From contig JACQIE010000041.1 in assembly GCA_016198645.1 (NCBI GenBank), positions 1 to 7,390 of the forward strand: 7,390 bases of DNA, in the 5' to 3' direction. This DNA comes from Candidatus Aenigmatarchaeota archaeon. Lineage in GTDB: Archaea; Aenigmatarchaeota; Aenigmatarchaeia; GW2011-AR5. Every line of letters begins with the position of its first letter. Position 1 is the stretch's first letter. Under the pieces are notes generated by a model. That model was not told the origin of the DNA and searched no databases. It worked only from the letters and a program-made list of their open reading frames with translations. Shown piece by piece: positions 1-6,097 of the stretch. The position numbers and the translations under genes were made by a program.

Positions 1-218
1 ATTGTAACGCCCCTTTCTCTTTCTTCCTTTAAGCGGTCCATGACGAATGCAAATTCAAACGTTTCTTTTTTCAGCTCTTTAGCCTGCTCCTTGAGCTTGC
101 GCATGGCGTCCTCGCGGACGTTTCCTGTATCGAATAGAATCCTTCCGACAAGCGTTGACTTTCCATGGTCAACGTGTCCTATCGTAACGAGATTCATGTG
201 CGGTTTCTTGTCTGCCAT
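1..218 (-). CDS. tuf: Translation elongation factor 1A (aEF-1A), N-terminal part
   Basis: This is the N-terminal 72 codons of the GTPase that delivers aminoacyl-tRNA to the ribosome in the cytoplasm; the gene continues past the left edge. The sequence shows the G1/P-loop GHVDHGKS at residues 14-21 and the run KEERERGVT ending at Thr72, the switch I (G2) threonine. The wording [15 protein letters not shown] and FEFAFVMD at 54-61 is the archaeal/eukaryotic 1A type rather than bacterial EF-Tu. The start at ATG 218 is supported by AGGAGGT at 227-233, eight bases upstream; a second Met at residue 8 has no such signal. It is the third gene on this strand after the nuclease and rhomboid, but 380 bp of non-coding DNA with its own TATA candidate separates it from them, so it is probably transcribed independently. 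Identification is firm; only the end is missing. Confidence 0.96.
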   Translation of the reverse strand, partial: MADKKPHMNLVTIGHVDHGKSTLVGRILFDTGNVREDAMRKLKEQAKELKKETFEFAFVMDRLKEERERGVT

Positions 219-226
219 CAAATCAT

Positions 227-233
227 ACCTCCT
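227..233 (-). promoter_or_regulatory. Shine-Dalgarno site of the EF-1A gene
   Basis: AGGAGGT on the minus strand is complementary to the 3' end of 16S rRNA and lies eight bases before ATG 218. It fixes the start codon and shows that this mRNA carries a leader, unlike the apparently leaderless genes elsewhere in the window. Confidence 0.85.
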
Positions 234-283
234 AGTCATATATACATGTAAGCTGTATTTCAGCAGTTATTCCTACTACCAAA

Positions 284-294
284 TCTTTTTAACC
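284..294 (-). promoter_or_regulatory. Candidate archaeal TATA box for EF-1A
   Basis: The minus strand reads GGTTAAAAAGA here. An A/T-rich box of this kind about 25 bases upstream of transcription start would put the mRNA 5' end near 260, giving a leader of about 40 nt that includes the Shine-Dalgarno. A second A/T-rich element, ATGTATATAT at 238-247 on the minus strand, is only about 24 bases from the ATG. It could be an alternative TATA box, but a transcript from it would lack the Shine-Dalgarno, so the distal box is preferred. Confidence 0.5.
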
Positions 295-406
295 GTATCG
301 GCGGGCGCTTTGGCAGGTAAGCATGTTCATTTACAACCCGCACCTCGAAAGCCGCCACGGGAGAGAGACAAAGTCGGGTTAACGTGCACTAACTAAACGG
401 TAAATT

Positions 407-429
407 TCAAATCGGCTCAGCCGATTTGA
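407..429. repeat. Perfect 11-bp-arm palindrome with 1-bp centre
   Basis: Arms TCAAATCGGCT and AGCCGATTTGA flank a single C at 418. With a one-base centre it is as likely to be a protein-binding or cruciform site as an RNA hairpin, although in RNA the innermost pairs could open to form a loop. It is the element of the array nearest to EF-1A and abuts the next hairpin directly. Confidence 0.9.
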
Positions 430-449
430 TTTTGGCGAAAACGCCAAAA
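430..449. repeat. Hairpin, 8-bp arms, 4-nt loop
   Basis: Arms TTTTGGCG and CGCCAAAA enclose AAAA on the plus strand (TTTT on the minus strand). It starts at the base after the preceding palindrome. On the minus strand it would form a stem beginning and looping with U-runs downstream of the rhomboid gene, so a role in 3'-end formation is possible but unproven. Confidence 0.9.
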
Positions 450-458
450 CAAGTACAA

Positions 459-484
459 CAAAGACTTTCCACAGAAAGTCTTTG
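459..484. repeat. Hairpin, 11-bp arms, 4-nt loop, with nested palindromes
   Basis: Arms CAAAGACTTTC and GAAAGTCTTTG enclose CACA. Each arm is itself a near palindrome (AAAG-A-CTTT and AAAG-T-CTTT), so the structure is self-similar. Only the left arm is kept in the second copy of the duplication, at 520-530. Confidence 0.9.
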
Positions 485-488
485 GGTA

Positions 489-513
489 TACGAGGAACTT
501 TGAATTCCTCGTA
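489..513. repeat. Hairpin, 9-bp arms, 7-nt loop (copy 1)
   Basis: Arms TACGAGGAA and TTCCTCGTA enclose CTTTGAA. The same element recurs as copy 2 at 545-565. Confidence 0.88.
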
Positions 514-544
514 ATACAACAAAGACTTTCACTACTTGGGTATA

Positions 545-565
545 CGAGGAACTTTGAATTCCTCG
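545..565. repeat. Hairpin, 7-bp arms, 7-nt loop (copy 2)
   Basis: CGAGGAA and TTCCTCG enclose CTTTGAA. It is identical to the core of copy 1, but the outer pairs of copy 1 are lost because the 3' flank changes from TAA to CAA. Confidence 0.88.
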
Positions 566-598
566 CAATAAAATCGAAAACGAATTCATCTGCCAAAC

Positions 599-1204
599 TC
601 ATCTATTTCCCATGTATCTTTTTTCCCAGTCTTCAAAGCTTCCCTTATCCACGAAAACGCGGGTACGCCGCGCCTCTTCGGGCTTTCTGAAAAAGGCGAA
701 GCCTACGACTGCGCCGAACAGCAGCCCGCCGATGTGCGCTGCGTTGGCTATGCCGTCAGACGAGAAAAAACCCACCGTATCCAGCGCGAGCCATACGAAG
801 GCGGCAGCTATCATGGGCATGGGGACGCCCATCACGAATACGATGAGCTTCGGCCTTATCGATGCCAGCGCTCCCATCACGCCGTAGACGGCTCCGGATG
901 CGCCGAGAGCCGCGGCGTAAAAAGGGACAGCGACGATGCCGGAAACTATGCCGGCGATAAAATAGAAAGGAATGTAGAACCGGCCAAGCTCGCGCTCAAG
1001 GATGGAGCCGAACAAAAAGAGAGCAAACATGTTGTAGCCGATGTGCGTCACGTCGCCGTGAAGGAACATGGACGTTACAAGGCGCCATGGTTCGACGAAG
1101 ACGAGAGACGAGTCGAGAAGGAACGCTTCAGTGAACCCGGACACTATCATCTGCGCGGCAAACACAACGGCGGTCACGGCTACGAGAGCGAGCGTCTGCC
1201 TCAC
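599..1204 (-). CDS. Rhomboid-family intramembrane serine protease
   Basis: This 201-residue polytopic membrane protein should cleave transmembrane substrates within the bilayer. The catalytic serine is Ser103 in GASGAVYG (residues 101-108) and the catalytic histidine is His157 in AAHIGGLLFG (155-164). His54 and Asn58 in HIGYN match the second-helix residues of the oxyanion hole. About six helices are visible (roughly 5-23, 55-70, 76-96, 102-118, 121-143 and 153-172), the basic rhomboid core with no extra domain, followed by a short charged tail. It starts with GTG at 1204, overlapping the nuclease stop by four bases (GTGA), with a strong ribosome site at 1210-1216, so it is translationally coupled to the nuclease. 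The substrate is unknown. Family assignment is firm; the physiological role is not. Confidence 0.93.
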   Translation of the reverse strand: MRQTLALVAVTAVVFAAQMIVSGFTEAFLLDSSLVFVEPWRLVTSMFLHGDVTHIGYNMFALFLFGSILERELGRFYIPFYFIAGIVSGIVAVPFYAAALGASGAVYGVMGALASIRPKLIVFVMGVPMPMIAAAFVWLALDTVGFFSSDGIANAAHIGGLLFGAVVGFAFFRKPEEARRTRVFVDKGSFEDWEKRYMGNR

Positions 1205-1884
1205 GGGAACTCCTCCGATTTGGGCGTGGCTGCATAGCAGCGGTCGCTATACTCGCAAAAGCGGCACATCCACCGCGTTTTCTCGCTCTTTCGCGCCTCG
1301 GCTATAGGCAGCACGTCTTCAGTAAGGCAGCGATGAAGAGCCTTAAACCGTGCGATAACCTGCTCGGCTTTTTTGGCGTCATACGAAGCCGGGAACCATT
1401 TCGTCTGGAGCGTGCCTTTGTCCACGTAAAGCACGACGCCATCGTGCACGTTGAGTATGTGCATGTATAGTTGGAGCTGTGCAACGTGCGGCGGCGAGGC
1501 TTCGCTGACGTAAGCAATGCTCTTTGTCGATTTCACTTCAACGAGCAGTTGCGAGCCGTCTGCTTTCAGCAGAATCAGGTCGTCTATCCTGCCGGATATC
1601 GTGAAATCATCCACTTCATGCCGGAACGGGAACTCTTCCTTCAGCAGCTCTATATGCGGGTTCTTGTCGCTCTTGAACACCTTTGCGATGAATTCGTGTA
1701 TGATGTTGCCCATCTCAAAGACTTTCATCTGTTCCGGTTCGGTTTCAATGGGAAATTTATAGGAATACCAGACTTTGCGCAGGCAGGAGCCGATTTCACT
1801 GGGATAATATCGCCCTGTCTCTTTCTGCTTTTTCTCCTTTTTCAAGTACGCATCCACCATCGCGTTAAAATCGGGGGGGTTCAT
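1201..1884 (-). CDS. Cas4/RecB-like PD-(D/E)XK nuclease with Fe-S cysteines
   Basis: This is a predicted single-stranded DNA exonuclease of the Cas4/Dna2/RecB fold, 227 residues, close to usual Cas4 length. Visible motifs are His63 in GNIIHEF, Asp101 in GRIDD, Glu116 and Lys118 in LLVEVKSTK (the (D/E)XK pair), and Gln136/Tyr140 in QLQLY (QxxxY). Cys34 near the N-terminus and Cys207, Cys210 and Cys216 near the C-terminus (CRFCEYSDRC) match the four ligands of the Cas4-type 4Fe-4S cluster. No CRISPR array or other cas gene lies in the window, so this is probably a stand-alone housekeeping or repair nuclease rather than an adaptation protein. It begins at ATG 1884 without a Shine-Dalgarno but about 27 bases from a TATA-like box, consistent with a leaderless mRNA. 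It is the first gene of a unit with the rhomboid protease; no functional link between the two is evident. Confidence 0.88.
   Translation of the reverse strand: MNPPDFNAMVDAYLKKEKKQKETGRYYPSEIGSCLRKVWYSYKFPIETEPEQMKVFEMGNIIHEFIAKVFKSDKNPHIELLKEEFPFRHEVDDFTISGRIDDLILLKADGSQLLVEVKSTKSIAYVSEASPPHVAQLQLYMHILNVHDGVVLYVDKGTLQTKWFPASYDAKKAEQVIARFKALHRCLTEDVLPIAEARKSEKTRWMCRFCEYSDRCYAATPKSEEFP
1210..1216 (-). promoter_or_regulatory. Shine-Dalgarno site of the rhomboid gene
   Basis: The minus strand reads GGAGGAG, five bases before the GTG at 1204 and inside the last codons of the nuclease gene. It supports the unusual GTG start and in-operon reinitiation. Confidence 0.8.
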
Positions 1885-1919
1885 GAGTTAGATTTAAGCG
1901 GGAACACATAAATATCCTC
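1885..1919. promoter_or_regulatory. Compact divergent promoter with interleaved TATA boxes
   Basis: Only 35 bp separate the nuclease ATG (minus, 1884) from the DUF2079 ATG (plus, 1920). On the plus strand GATTTAAG (1891-1898) is centred about 25 bases before ATG 1920. On the minus strand ATATTTATG (1907-1915) is centred about 27 bases before ATG 1884. Each box lies next to the other gene's start, so transcription would begin at or very near each start codon. Neither start has a Shine-Dalgarno, which agrees with leaderless mRNAs. The boxes are predicted from spacing and composition only. Confidence 0.55.
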
Positions 1920-3395
1920 ATGGGCGCGTCTTTTTTCAAGGACAGGCATATTGTCGCGCTTGCTGCCGGAATGACGGTATATTTTATTGTCATGTCGGGC
2001 GTGTCCGTTTATTATTCCGGCCACTTCCTAAATGCAAATTTTGATTATCCGTTTGCCGACCAAGCCGCGTGGCTCATCGCGAACGGCAAAGAACCTTTCT
2101 CCACTGTGCGGGGTATAAACATATTCGGAGACCACATGTATTTTATCTACGCGCTGCTCGCGCCGCTTTACTGGCTCTGGAGCGACCCGCGCGTGCTTCT
2201 GTTGTTCCAGAGTTTTGCGCTGGCAACCGCAGCGCTTCCTCTGTATCTTATGGCAAAGGAGAAGCTGGGCAAGAGCCCGGCGCTCGTCGTGTCCCTTTCA
2301 TTTCTCCTTTATCCGGCACTGCAGTTCCTCAATCTTGATAACTTCCATCCTGTCAGCCTCGGCGTGCCCATATTCCTGTGGGCGTTCTATTTTCTGGAAA
2401 AACGAAGATATGCGATGCTCTTTTATTGCGCGTTTCTTGCGCTAATCACGCGGGAAGAGTATGCGCTGACAGTTTTCGCGCTTGGCGTGTATACAGCATG
2501 GAGACACGACAGAAAAACCGGAATCGCGTTATGCGCGTTTGCAGCGGCATGGGTGCTCGCAATGATTTTTATTATATTTCCGTTCTATGGCGGAGGCGGA
2601 TACGTGCAATCTGAGCGGTTAGGGCTGCAGGAATACGGTGCGACGTTGCCCGAAATAGCGGCGAATATGGCGCTTAATCCCGCCAGCGTAGCAACGCGCG
2701 TTATGGCGGAGGATCGCGTGAAATATCTTGCAGATCTCCTGCTGCCCACGGGATTATTGTCGTTGCTGAGCCCAACGTTCTTGTTGGCGCTTCCCGGGTT
2801 GATACTCAATCTTGTCATAGGATGGCCTTATGCGCGCATGATAACATATCATCATAGCACCGCTATTATTCCGTTTGTCTTCATTTCCATCGTCTATTCC
2901 CTCGAAAAACTCAAGAAACGCCAGAGAATAATACAGGGCGGACGTCCATTATTCGCGTATGCTGTGATTCTCCTTGCTGTTTCCTCGGTGGCAGGCAACG
3001 TCTTCATCGGGCCCGATGCAACCAAGATAACAAACTATGCAGGGATTGCGCAGATGCTTGCCGGTCAGGAGACTTACGGGGAATACAAGACCGCTGCGCA
3101 TAACGCGTTAAAGATGATACCGGACGACGCGTCGGTTTCCGCAAGCGACCGGCTCCTTATCGGAGTTTCCCAAAGAGCGCGCGCATATCTTTTCCCGAAT
3201 CCCTTTTACAAGCTTTATTGGGGCAACATTGCAGGAAAGCCGGAACCGACTGTAACTCTGCCGGATTATGTTCTGTTGGACGATGCCGCTCTTAGAAACC
3301 AAGGCGTGATGCAGGGTTTCGTCAATGCCGGCGCCTATACGAACGTTTACAGTGAAAGCGGCGTGACGCTTTTCGCGCGTTCACGGGGCGCGTAG
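1920..3395 (+). CDS. DUF2079-type polytopic membrane protein (GT-C-like)
   Basis: This 491-residue membrane protein resembles the DUF2079 family, which is related to GT-C glycosyltransferases that use polyprenyl-phosphate sugars on the outer face of the membrane. It has an N-terminal helix (about 11-33), an outer segment with the conserved FADQAAW (residues 45-51), the FGDHMYF region (His72), NFHPVSLGVP with His143, and REEYAL (178-183). Many hydrophobic helices run to about residue 370. The last 115 or so residues are mostly soluble and carry IPDDASVSASDRLL and DYVLLDD, as is typical of the family's C-terminal part. The start at ATG 1920 fits a leaderless transcript. The gene converges on the GT2 gene and their ends overlap by 15 bp. 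The catalytic activity and sugar are unknown; the family name is more secure than the transferase role. Confidence 0.85.
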   Translation: MGASFFKDRHIVALAAGMTVYFIVMSGVSVYYSGHFLNANFDYPFADQAAWLIANGKEPFSTVRGINIFGDHMYFIYALLAPLYWLWSDPRVLLLFQSFALATAALPLYLMAKEKLGKSPALVVSLSFLLYPALQFLNLDNFHPVSLGVPIFLWAFYFLEKRRYAMLFYCAFLALITREEYALTVFALGVYTAWRHDRKTGIALCAFAAAWVLAMIFIIFPFYGGGGYVQSERLGLQEYGATLPEIAANMALNPASVATRVMAEDRVKYLADLLLPTGLLSLLSPTFLLALPGLILNLVIGWPYARMITYHHSTAIIPFVFISIVYSLEKLKKRQRIIQGGRPLFAYAVILLAVSSVAGNVFIGPDATKITNYAGIAQMLAGQETYGEYKTAAHNALKMIPDDASVSASDRLLIGVSQRARAYLFPNPFYKLYWGNIAGKPEPTVTLPDYVLLDDAALRNQGVMQGFVNAGAYTNVYSESGVTLFARSRGA

Positions 3396-4040
3396 TTTTA
3401 TCCGCATCAATCCCGCCATCATCCGTAACACGTCATACGTTTTCATCGTGGTTTCCCGCGTCTCGCTTATCTCTACAGGATACTCAAAAATTCTCGCGCC
3501 CCTCTTCTTCATCGCGTAAAGCAGCTCCACGTCAAACTCAAAGCCGCGCGACACGAAACTATCCGGGAGAAAACGCCGCATGAATACTTTCATGCCCGCC
3601 TGCGTGTCTTCCACGCCCAGCGAAAAAAGCGCGTTGGCGAGGAAATTCCACACCCTTCCGTACAGTTTCCGGGCGAAGCTTTCCTTCACTTCCGAAAAAT
3701 GCTTCCCCTTCCACTTGGATGCAATGACGCAGTTGTAATCACTTAATGCGGAAATCATTTTTTTCAGGTCGCGGGCATCAAAGGACATGTCCGCGTCCAC
3801 GAATGCCACGATGTCGCCGCTGGTATTCTTAATGCCTTCCGTTATAGCGCCTCCTTTGCCGAGCTTTTTCGGGAAAGAAAGAATTTTCACGCCTTTAGGC
3901 ACTGCGGCTTCCGTCCCGTCACTGCAGCCGTTGCAGACGACGATTATTTCCGTCTTCGGCAGCTCTTTACGGACGCTTTCTATTCGTTTCCTTATCGTAG
4001 AAGCGGCATTGTATGCAGGGATAATGACGGAGAGGCTCAT
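3381..4040 (-). CDS. GT2-family glycosyltransferase (dolichyl-phosphate sugar synthase-like)
   Basis: This 219-residue GT-A enzyme probably transfers a sugar from a nucleotide donor to a polyprenyl phosphate at the cytoplasmic face. From the chosen start, the fold opens with SLSVIIPAYN (2-11). It then shows VVCNGCSDGT (34-43), KLGKGGAITEG (59-69), the metal/nucleotide motif DAD at 82-84, DTQAGMKVF (145-153) and FEFDVELLY (167-175). DTQxGxKxF is typical of ALG5/DPM1-like enzymes. There is no C-terminal membrane domain. An upstream in-frame start at 4166 would add 42 residues unlike the family and lie wholly inside the preceding gene. ATG 4040 overlaps the preceding stop as ATGA and is preferred. 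It is the last gene of the PAP2-GT-C-GT2 unit. The sugar cannot be told from sequence. Confidence 0.92.
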   Translation of the reverse strand: MSLSVIIPAYNAASTIRKRIESVRKELPKTEIIVVCNGCSDGTEAAVPKGVKILSFPKKLGKGGAITEGIKNTSGDIVAFVDADMSFDARDLKKMISALSDYNCVIASKWKGKHFSEVKESFARKLYGRVWNFLANALFSLGVEDTQAGMKVFMRRFLPDSFVSRGFEFDVELLYAMKKRGARIFEYPVEISETRETTMKTYDVLRMMAGLMRIKLRAP

Positions 4041-6097
4041 CTGCTTATTTGCAGAGAACGCATAAATTCCCTTGCCTTGCGGATAAACGCTTTCGCGCGC
4101 ACGCTTTCCGCGGCTATCCATAATATTCCCGCTACGCTTAAGAGTTGCCCCGACAAATCCGCCCACGTCGTGCCGTAACGAATCACGACGCGCTCGCTGC
4201 GCGGGACGACTGCCATGAAGGAAGGCGACGCAGCGTATATATCCGCGTCCGAAGACTGCCAGTTCGGGAAATACGATATTTTCACGAGATGCGGCACGCC
4301 GATGCAGGACGTCGTAAAGCCTATCTCCCCGTTCGTTATAGTTTCATTAACGTCGCATTTTTTCGCGGGCACTTTTTTCATTCCGTTTAGCGAGCGTATT
4401 TTTTGCAACCCCAAATCTTTATCGGTGTAAATTATCGGCAACTTTTCGCCTGCACGCATCCAATCTACGGACAACTCTTTCCAGTTGCTGCCCGGGTAAA
4501 TCACGGGCTCGTATTCCGGAACGGACACGTAGTTGCCCGCGCCTTTGAATTCGTATATCGAGAGCTTCTCTGTATTTTTGAGGAGAGTGAAGTTTGCATT
4601 CGCGCCAAGTTCGCCTTTCAGTTCATCTGTAGTAGCCACTATATAGCGGATATTGAACAGGCTGATATGCGGCATTGCGCGGGTGACGTTGAAAGCCGCG
4701 CAGCGCAGCCCGACTATCGGGCACGTTTGCTGCACGGACAGCTCGGACTGGAGGAAGAAGTGGTAAGGCGACGACAGGGCGGATTCTATTAACAACCCTT
4801 CCATACCGGGTTTGTTCGTGAAATACGGTATGTCTTCCAGCGCCCGCGGCGTGCCGAACCATGCATTGTGCTTTTCGCTGTACTCGTGGAAGACGCGGCC
4901 TTCGGGCAACGAAGAGAGAAATGCGTTCGTTTCGTTGAACGTTTTCCATTCAGGCTTGCCTTCAAAGCCGGTATAGTTCCACCTTATCCAGTCGTCTATG
5001 TAACCCACGCTATAATGGACGTAGGCGAAGGAAAAAATTATGGCGATTGCCACTATGAGCCATTTCTTTGCGGTGTTGGCGGGCACAAGACAGGATGCGC
5101 CGTAGGCTGCAACGAGCACGGAAAACAGGTAATAAAACGGCAGGAACCTTGTGTTCCATATATGACCTTCCGGCAGGAAAAGATAAAGGGCAAGCGAAAC
5201 AATCGCGGAAAATGTGAGATAGATTATTGCGCCTTCTTTTCGCTTCCACGCCAACGCCGCGCCCAAGCCTGCCAGCAGCAGGAACGGCATGAGATAGTTT
5301 GGATAGACGAGAGAGTAATCGTTGATGCGGGAATAGTTTGACGCGATGGAGTAACTGAAGTTAGCCAGCAGCGGCACCGCCCAGAATCCGGCGAGCGAGA
5401 ACGCGAGCAAATATGTTTTGGCGAGGGATGTTATAGCAGGCATTTTATCGCGCAGAAGGAAAAACGAGGACGTCGCCACGGCGGCTATGACGGGTATCAG
5501 ATGCAGCAAACTTGTAACCGCCAAAAGGGCAGCCGTACCAGCAAAGCGGTTCTTCTTTATTCCGTCGTAAAGCCATGCCATGAAAAGGAGCATGAACGGC
5601 AGGGCAAGGGAAAAGGAAAACTCGCCGGCAAGCGTGGACGGGATGTTGCCGCCGTACATGGAATTGTTCTCATTGAAAAGGAACGGGAGAGTGAAAAGCG
5701 CCGCCAGCAGGGGAACAGGAAACGCCAGCCCCATTTTTTTCATCGAAACGTATGCGGCAAACGGCAGAAGAAACGTGCCTGCGACAGTTATTATTTTGAA
5801 CGCCACTTGCAGAGGCACAAGCACGCTTATTGCCGCCATTGCGGCATATGCCAGCGGGAAATAAAACGTGAACATCGGGAAGCCCGCGTACCAGTCGGGG
5901 CTCCAGCCGCTGAGCCTGAAGTGCGGCAGCAGATATTCTTTCATATACTTTGCCAGATAGTTGTGCGAGCCCATGTCTCCGCCTGACGCAGTCGTGCCGG
6001 ACAGGATGAAATTCGGAGTAAAGTATGACGAAAGAAAAATAAATATGGCTACCAATATCAGCGCATCAACCAGATACTCCTTACGCAACGAAGACAT
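4037..6097 (-). CDS. Large GT-C-like membrane protein (6-pyruvoyl-tetrahydropterin synthase-related type)
   Basis: This 686-residue polytopic protein resembles the membrane family called 6-pyruvoyl-tetrahydropterin synthase-related, whose name is historical; it behaves like a GT-C glycosyltransferase or YfhO-type protein. Numbering from ATG 6097: a first helix lies at about 8-28, then an outer loop with GGDMGSH (Asp41, His45), the acidic/histidine position used by GT-C enzymes. Next come GWSPDWYAGFP (64-74) and about ten more helices to about residue 370. An extracytoplasmic domain of about 270 residues (375-640) follows, with four cysteines (LQSELSVQQTCPIVGLRC region and two later), then a last helix near 641-661 and a basic cytoplasmic tail. 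A TTG at 6109 would add four residues; ATG 6097 is simpler. It overlaps the PAP2 gene end by 17 bp and the GT2 start by 4 bp, indicating one transcript. Donor and acceptor are unknown. Confidence 0.83.
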   Translation of the reverse strand: MSSLRKEYLVDALILVAIFIFLSSYFTPNFILSGTTASGGDMGSHNYLAKYMKEYLLPHFRLSGWSPDWYAGFPMFTFYFPLAYAAMAAISVLVPLQVAFKIITVAGTFLLPFAAYVSMKKMGLAFPVPLLAALFTLPFLFNENNSMYGGNIPSTLAGEFSFSLALPFMLLFMAWLYDGIKKNRFAGTAALLAVTSLLHLIPVIAAVATSSFFLLRDKMPAITSLAKTYLLAFSLAGFWAVPLLANFSYSIASNYSRINDYSLVYPNYLMPFLLLAGLGAALAWKRKEGAIIYLTFSAIVSLALYLFLPEGHIWNTRFLPFYYLFSVLVAAYGASCLVPANTAKKWLIVAIAIIFSFAYVHYSVGYIDDWIRWNYTGFEGKPEWKTFNETNAFLSSLPEGRVFHEYSEKHNAWFGTPRALEDIPYFTNKPGMEGLLIESALSSPYHFFLQSELSVQQTCPIVGLRCAAFNVTRAMPHISLFNIRYIVATTDELKGELGANANFTLLKNTEKLSIYEFKGAGNYVSVPEYEPVIYPGSNWKELSVDWMRAGEKLPIIYTDKDLGLQKIRSLNGMKKVPAKKCDVNETITNGEIGFTTSCIGVPHLVKISYFPNWQSSDADIYAASPSFMAVVPRSERVVIRYGTTWADLSGQLLSVAGILWIAAESVRAKAFIRKAREFMRSLQISR

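Larger units (their letters stand above)
454..568. repeat. Imperfect tandem duplication, about 54-61 bp unit, two copies
   Basis: Copy 1 is 454-513 and copy 2 is 515-568. The first 16 bases (454-469 and 515-530, TACAACAAAGACTTTC) are identical, and so are 30 bases at 482-511 and 536-565. Between these blocks copy 1 has 12 bases (470-481) and copy 2 has 5 (531-535). That 7-base difference removes the right arm of the 11-bp hairpin in copy 2. The array lies just after the rhomboid stop codon. Confidence 0.93.
219..598. other. 380-bp intergenic region between rhomboid and EF-1A genes
   Basis: The right half (407-565) is an array of palindromes and hairpins and a partial tandem duplication, listed separately. 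The left part (219-294) is the EF-1A leader and promoter. Between them, about 300-400, I find no tRNA (no T-loop consensus on either strand), no C/D box pair and no credible reading frame. It has only scattered short complementarities, such as AACCCG at 336-341 with CGGGTT at 375-380. The small open frames across the array are translated hairpins and show no protein-like composition. Confidence 0.6.

Noticed and set aside
40..396. 118-codon open frame on the plus strand
   Set aside because: It is antisense to the EF-1A N-terminus and then crosses its promoter; composition is not protein-like and no domain is visible.
300..400. Possible tRNA gene in the G/C-rich gap
   Set aside because: No GGTTCRANNCC-type T-loop and no matching acceptor stem on either strand.
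407..565. Possible CRISPR array
   Set aside because: Only two copies, no regular spacers of distinct sequence, and the repeats themselves contain several different hairpins.
407..589. 60-codon minus-strand frame with repeated RGIQSSSYTQ
   Set aside because: It is a translation of the hairpin duplication in another frame; both frames are open only because the repeat contains few stops.
734..1237. 167-codon plus-strand frame over the rhomboid gene
   Set aside because: Antisense shadow of a gene with clear catalytic motifs; its sequence is charged and low in complexity, with no family resemblance.
1201..1884. Calling the nuclease a true CRISPR adaptation Cas4
   Set aside because: No cas1, cas2 or repeat array in the window; stand-alone Cas4-like nucleases are common in archaea.
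4868..5341. 157-codon plus-strand frame inside the GT-C gene
   Set aside because: Antisense shadow; no start signal and no recognisable domain.
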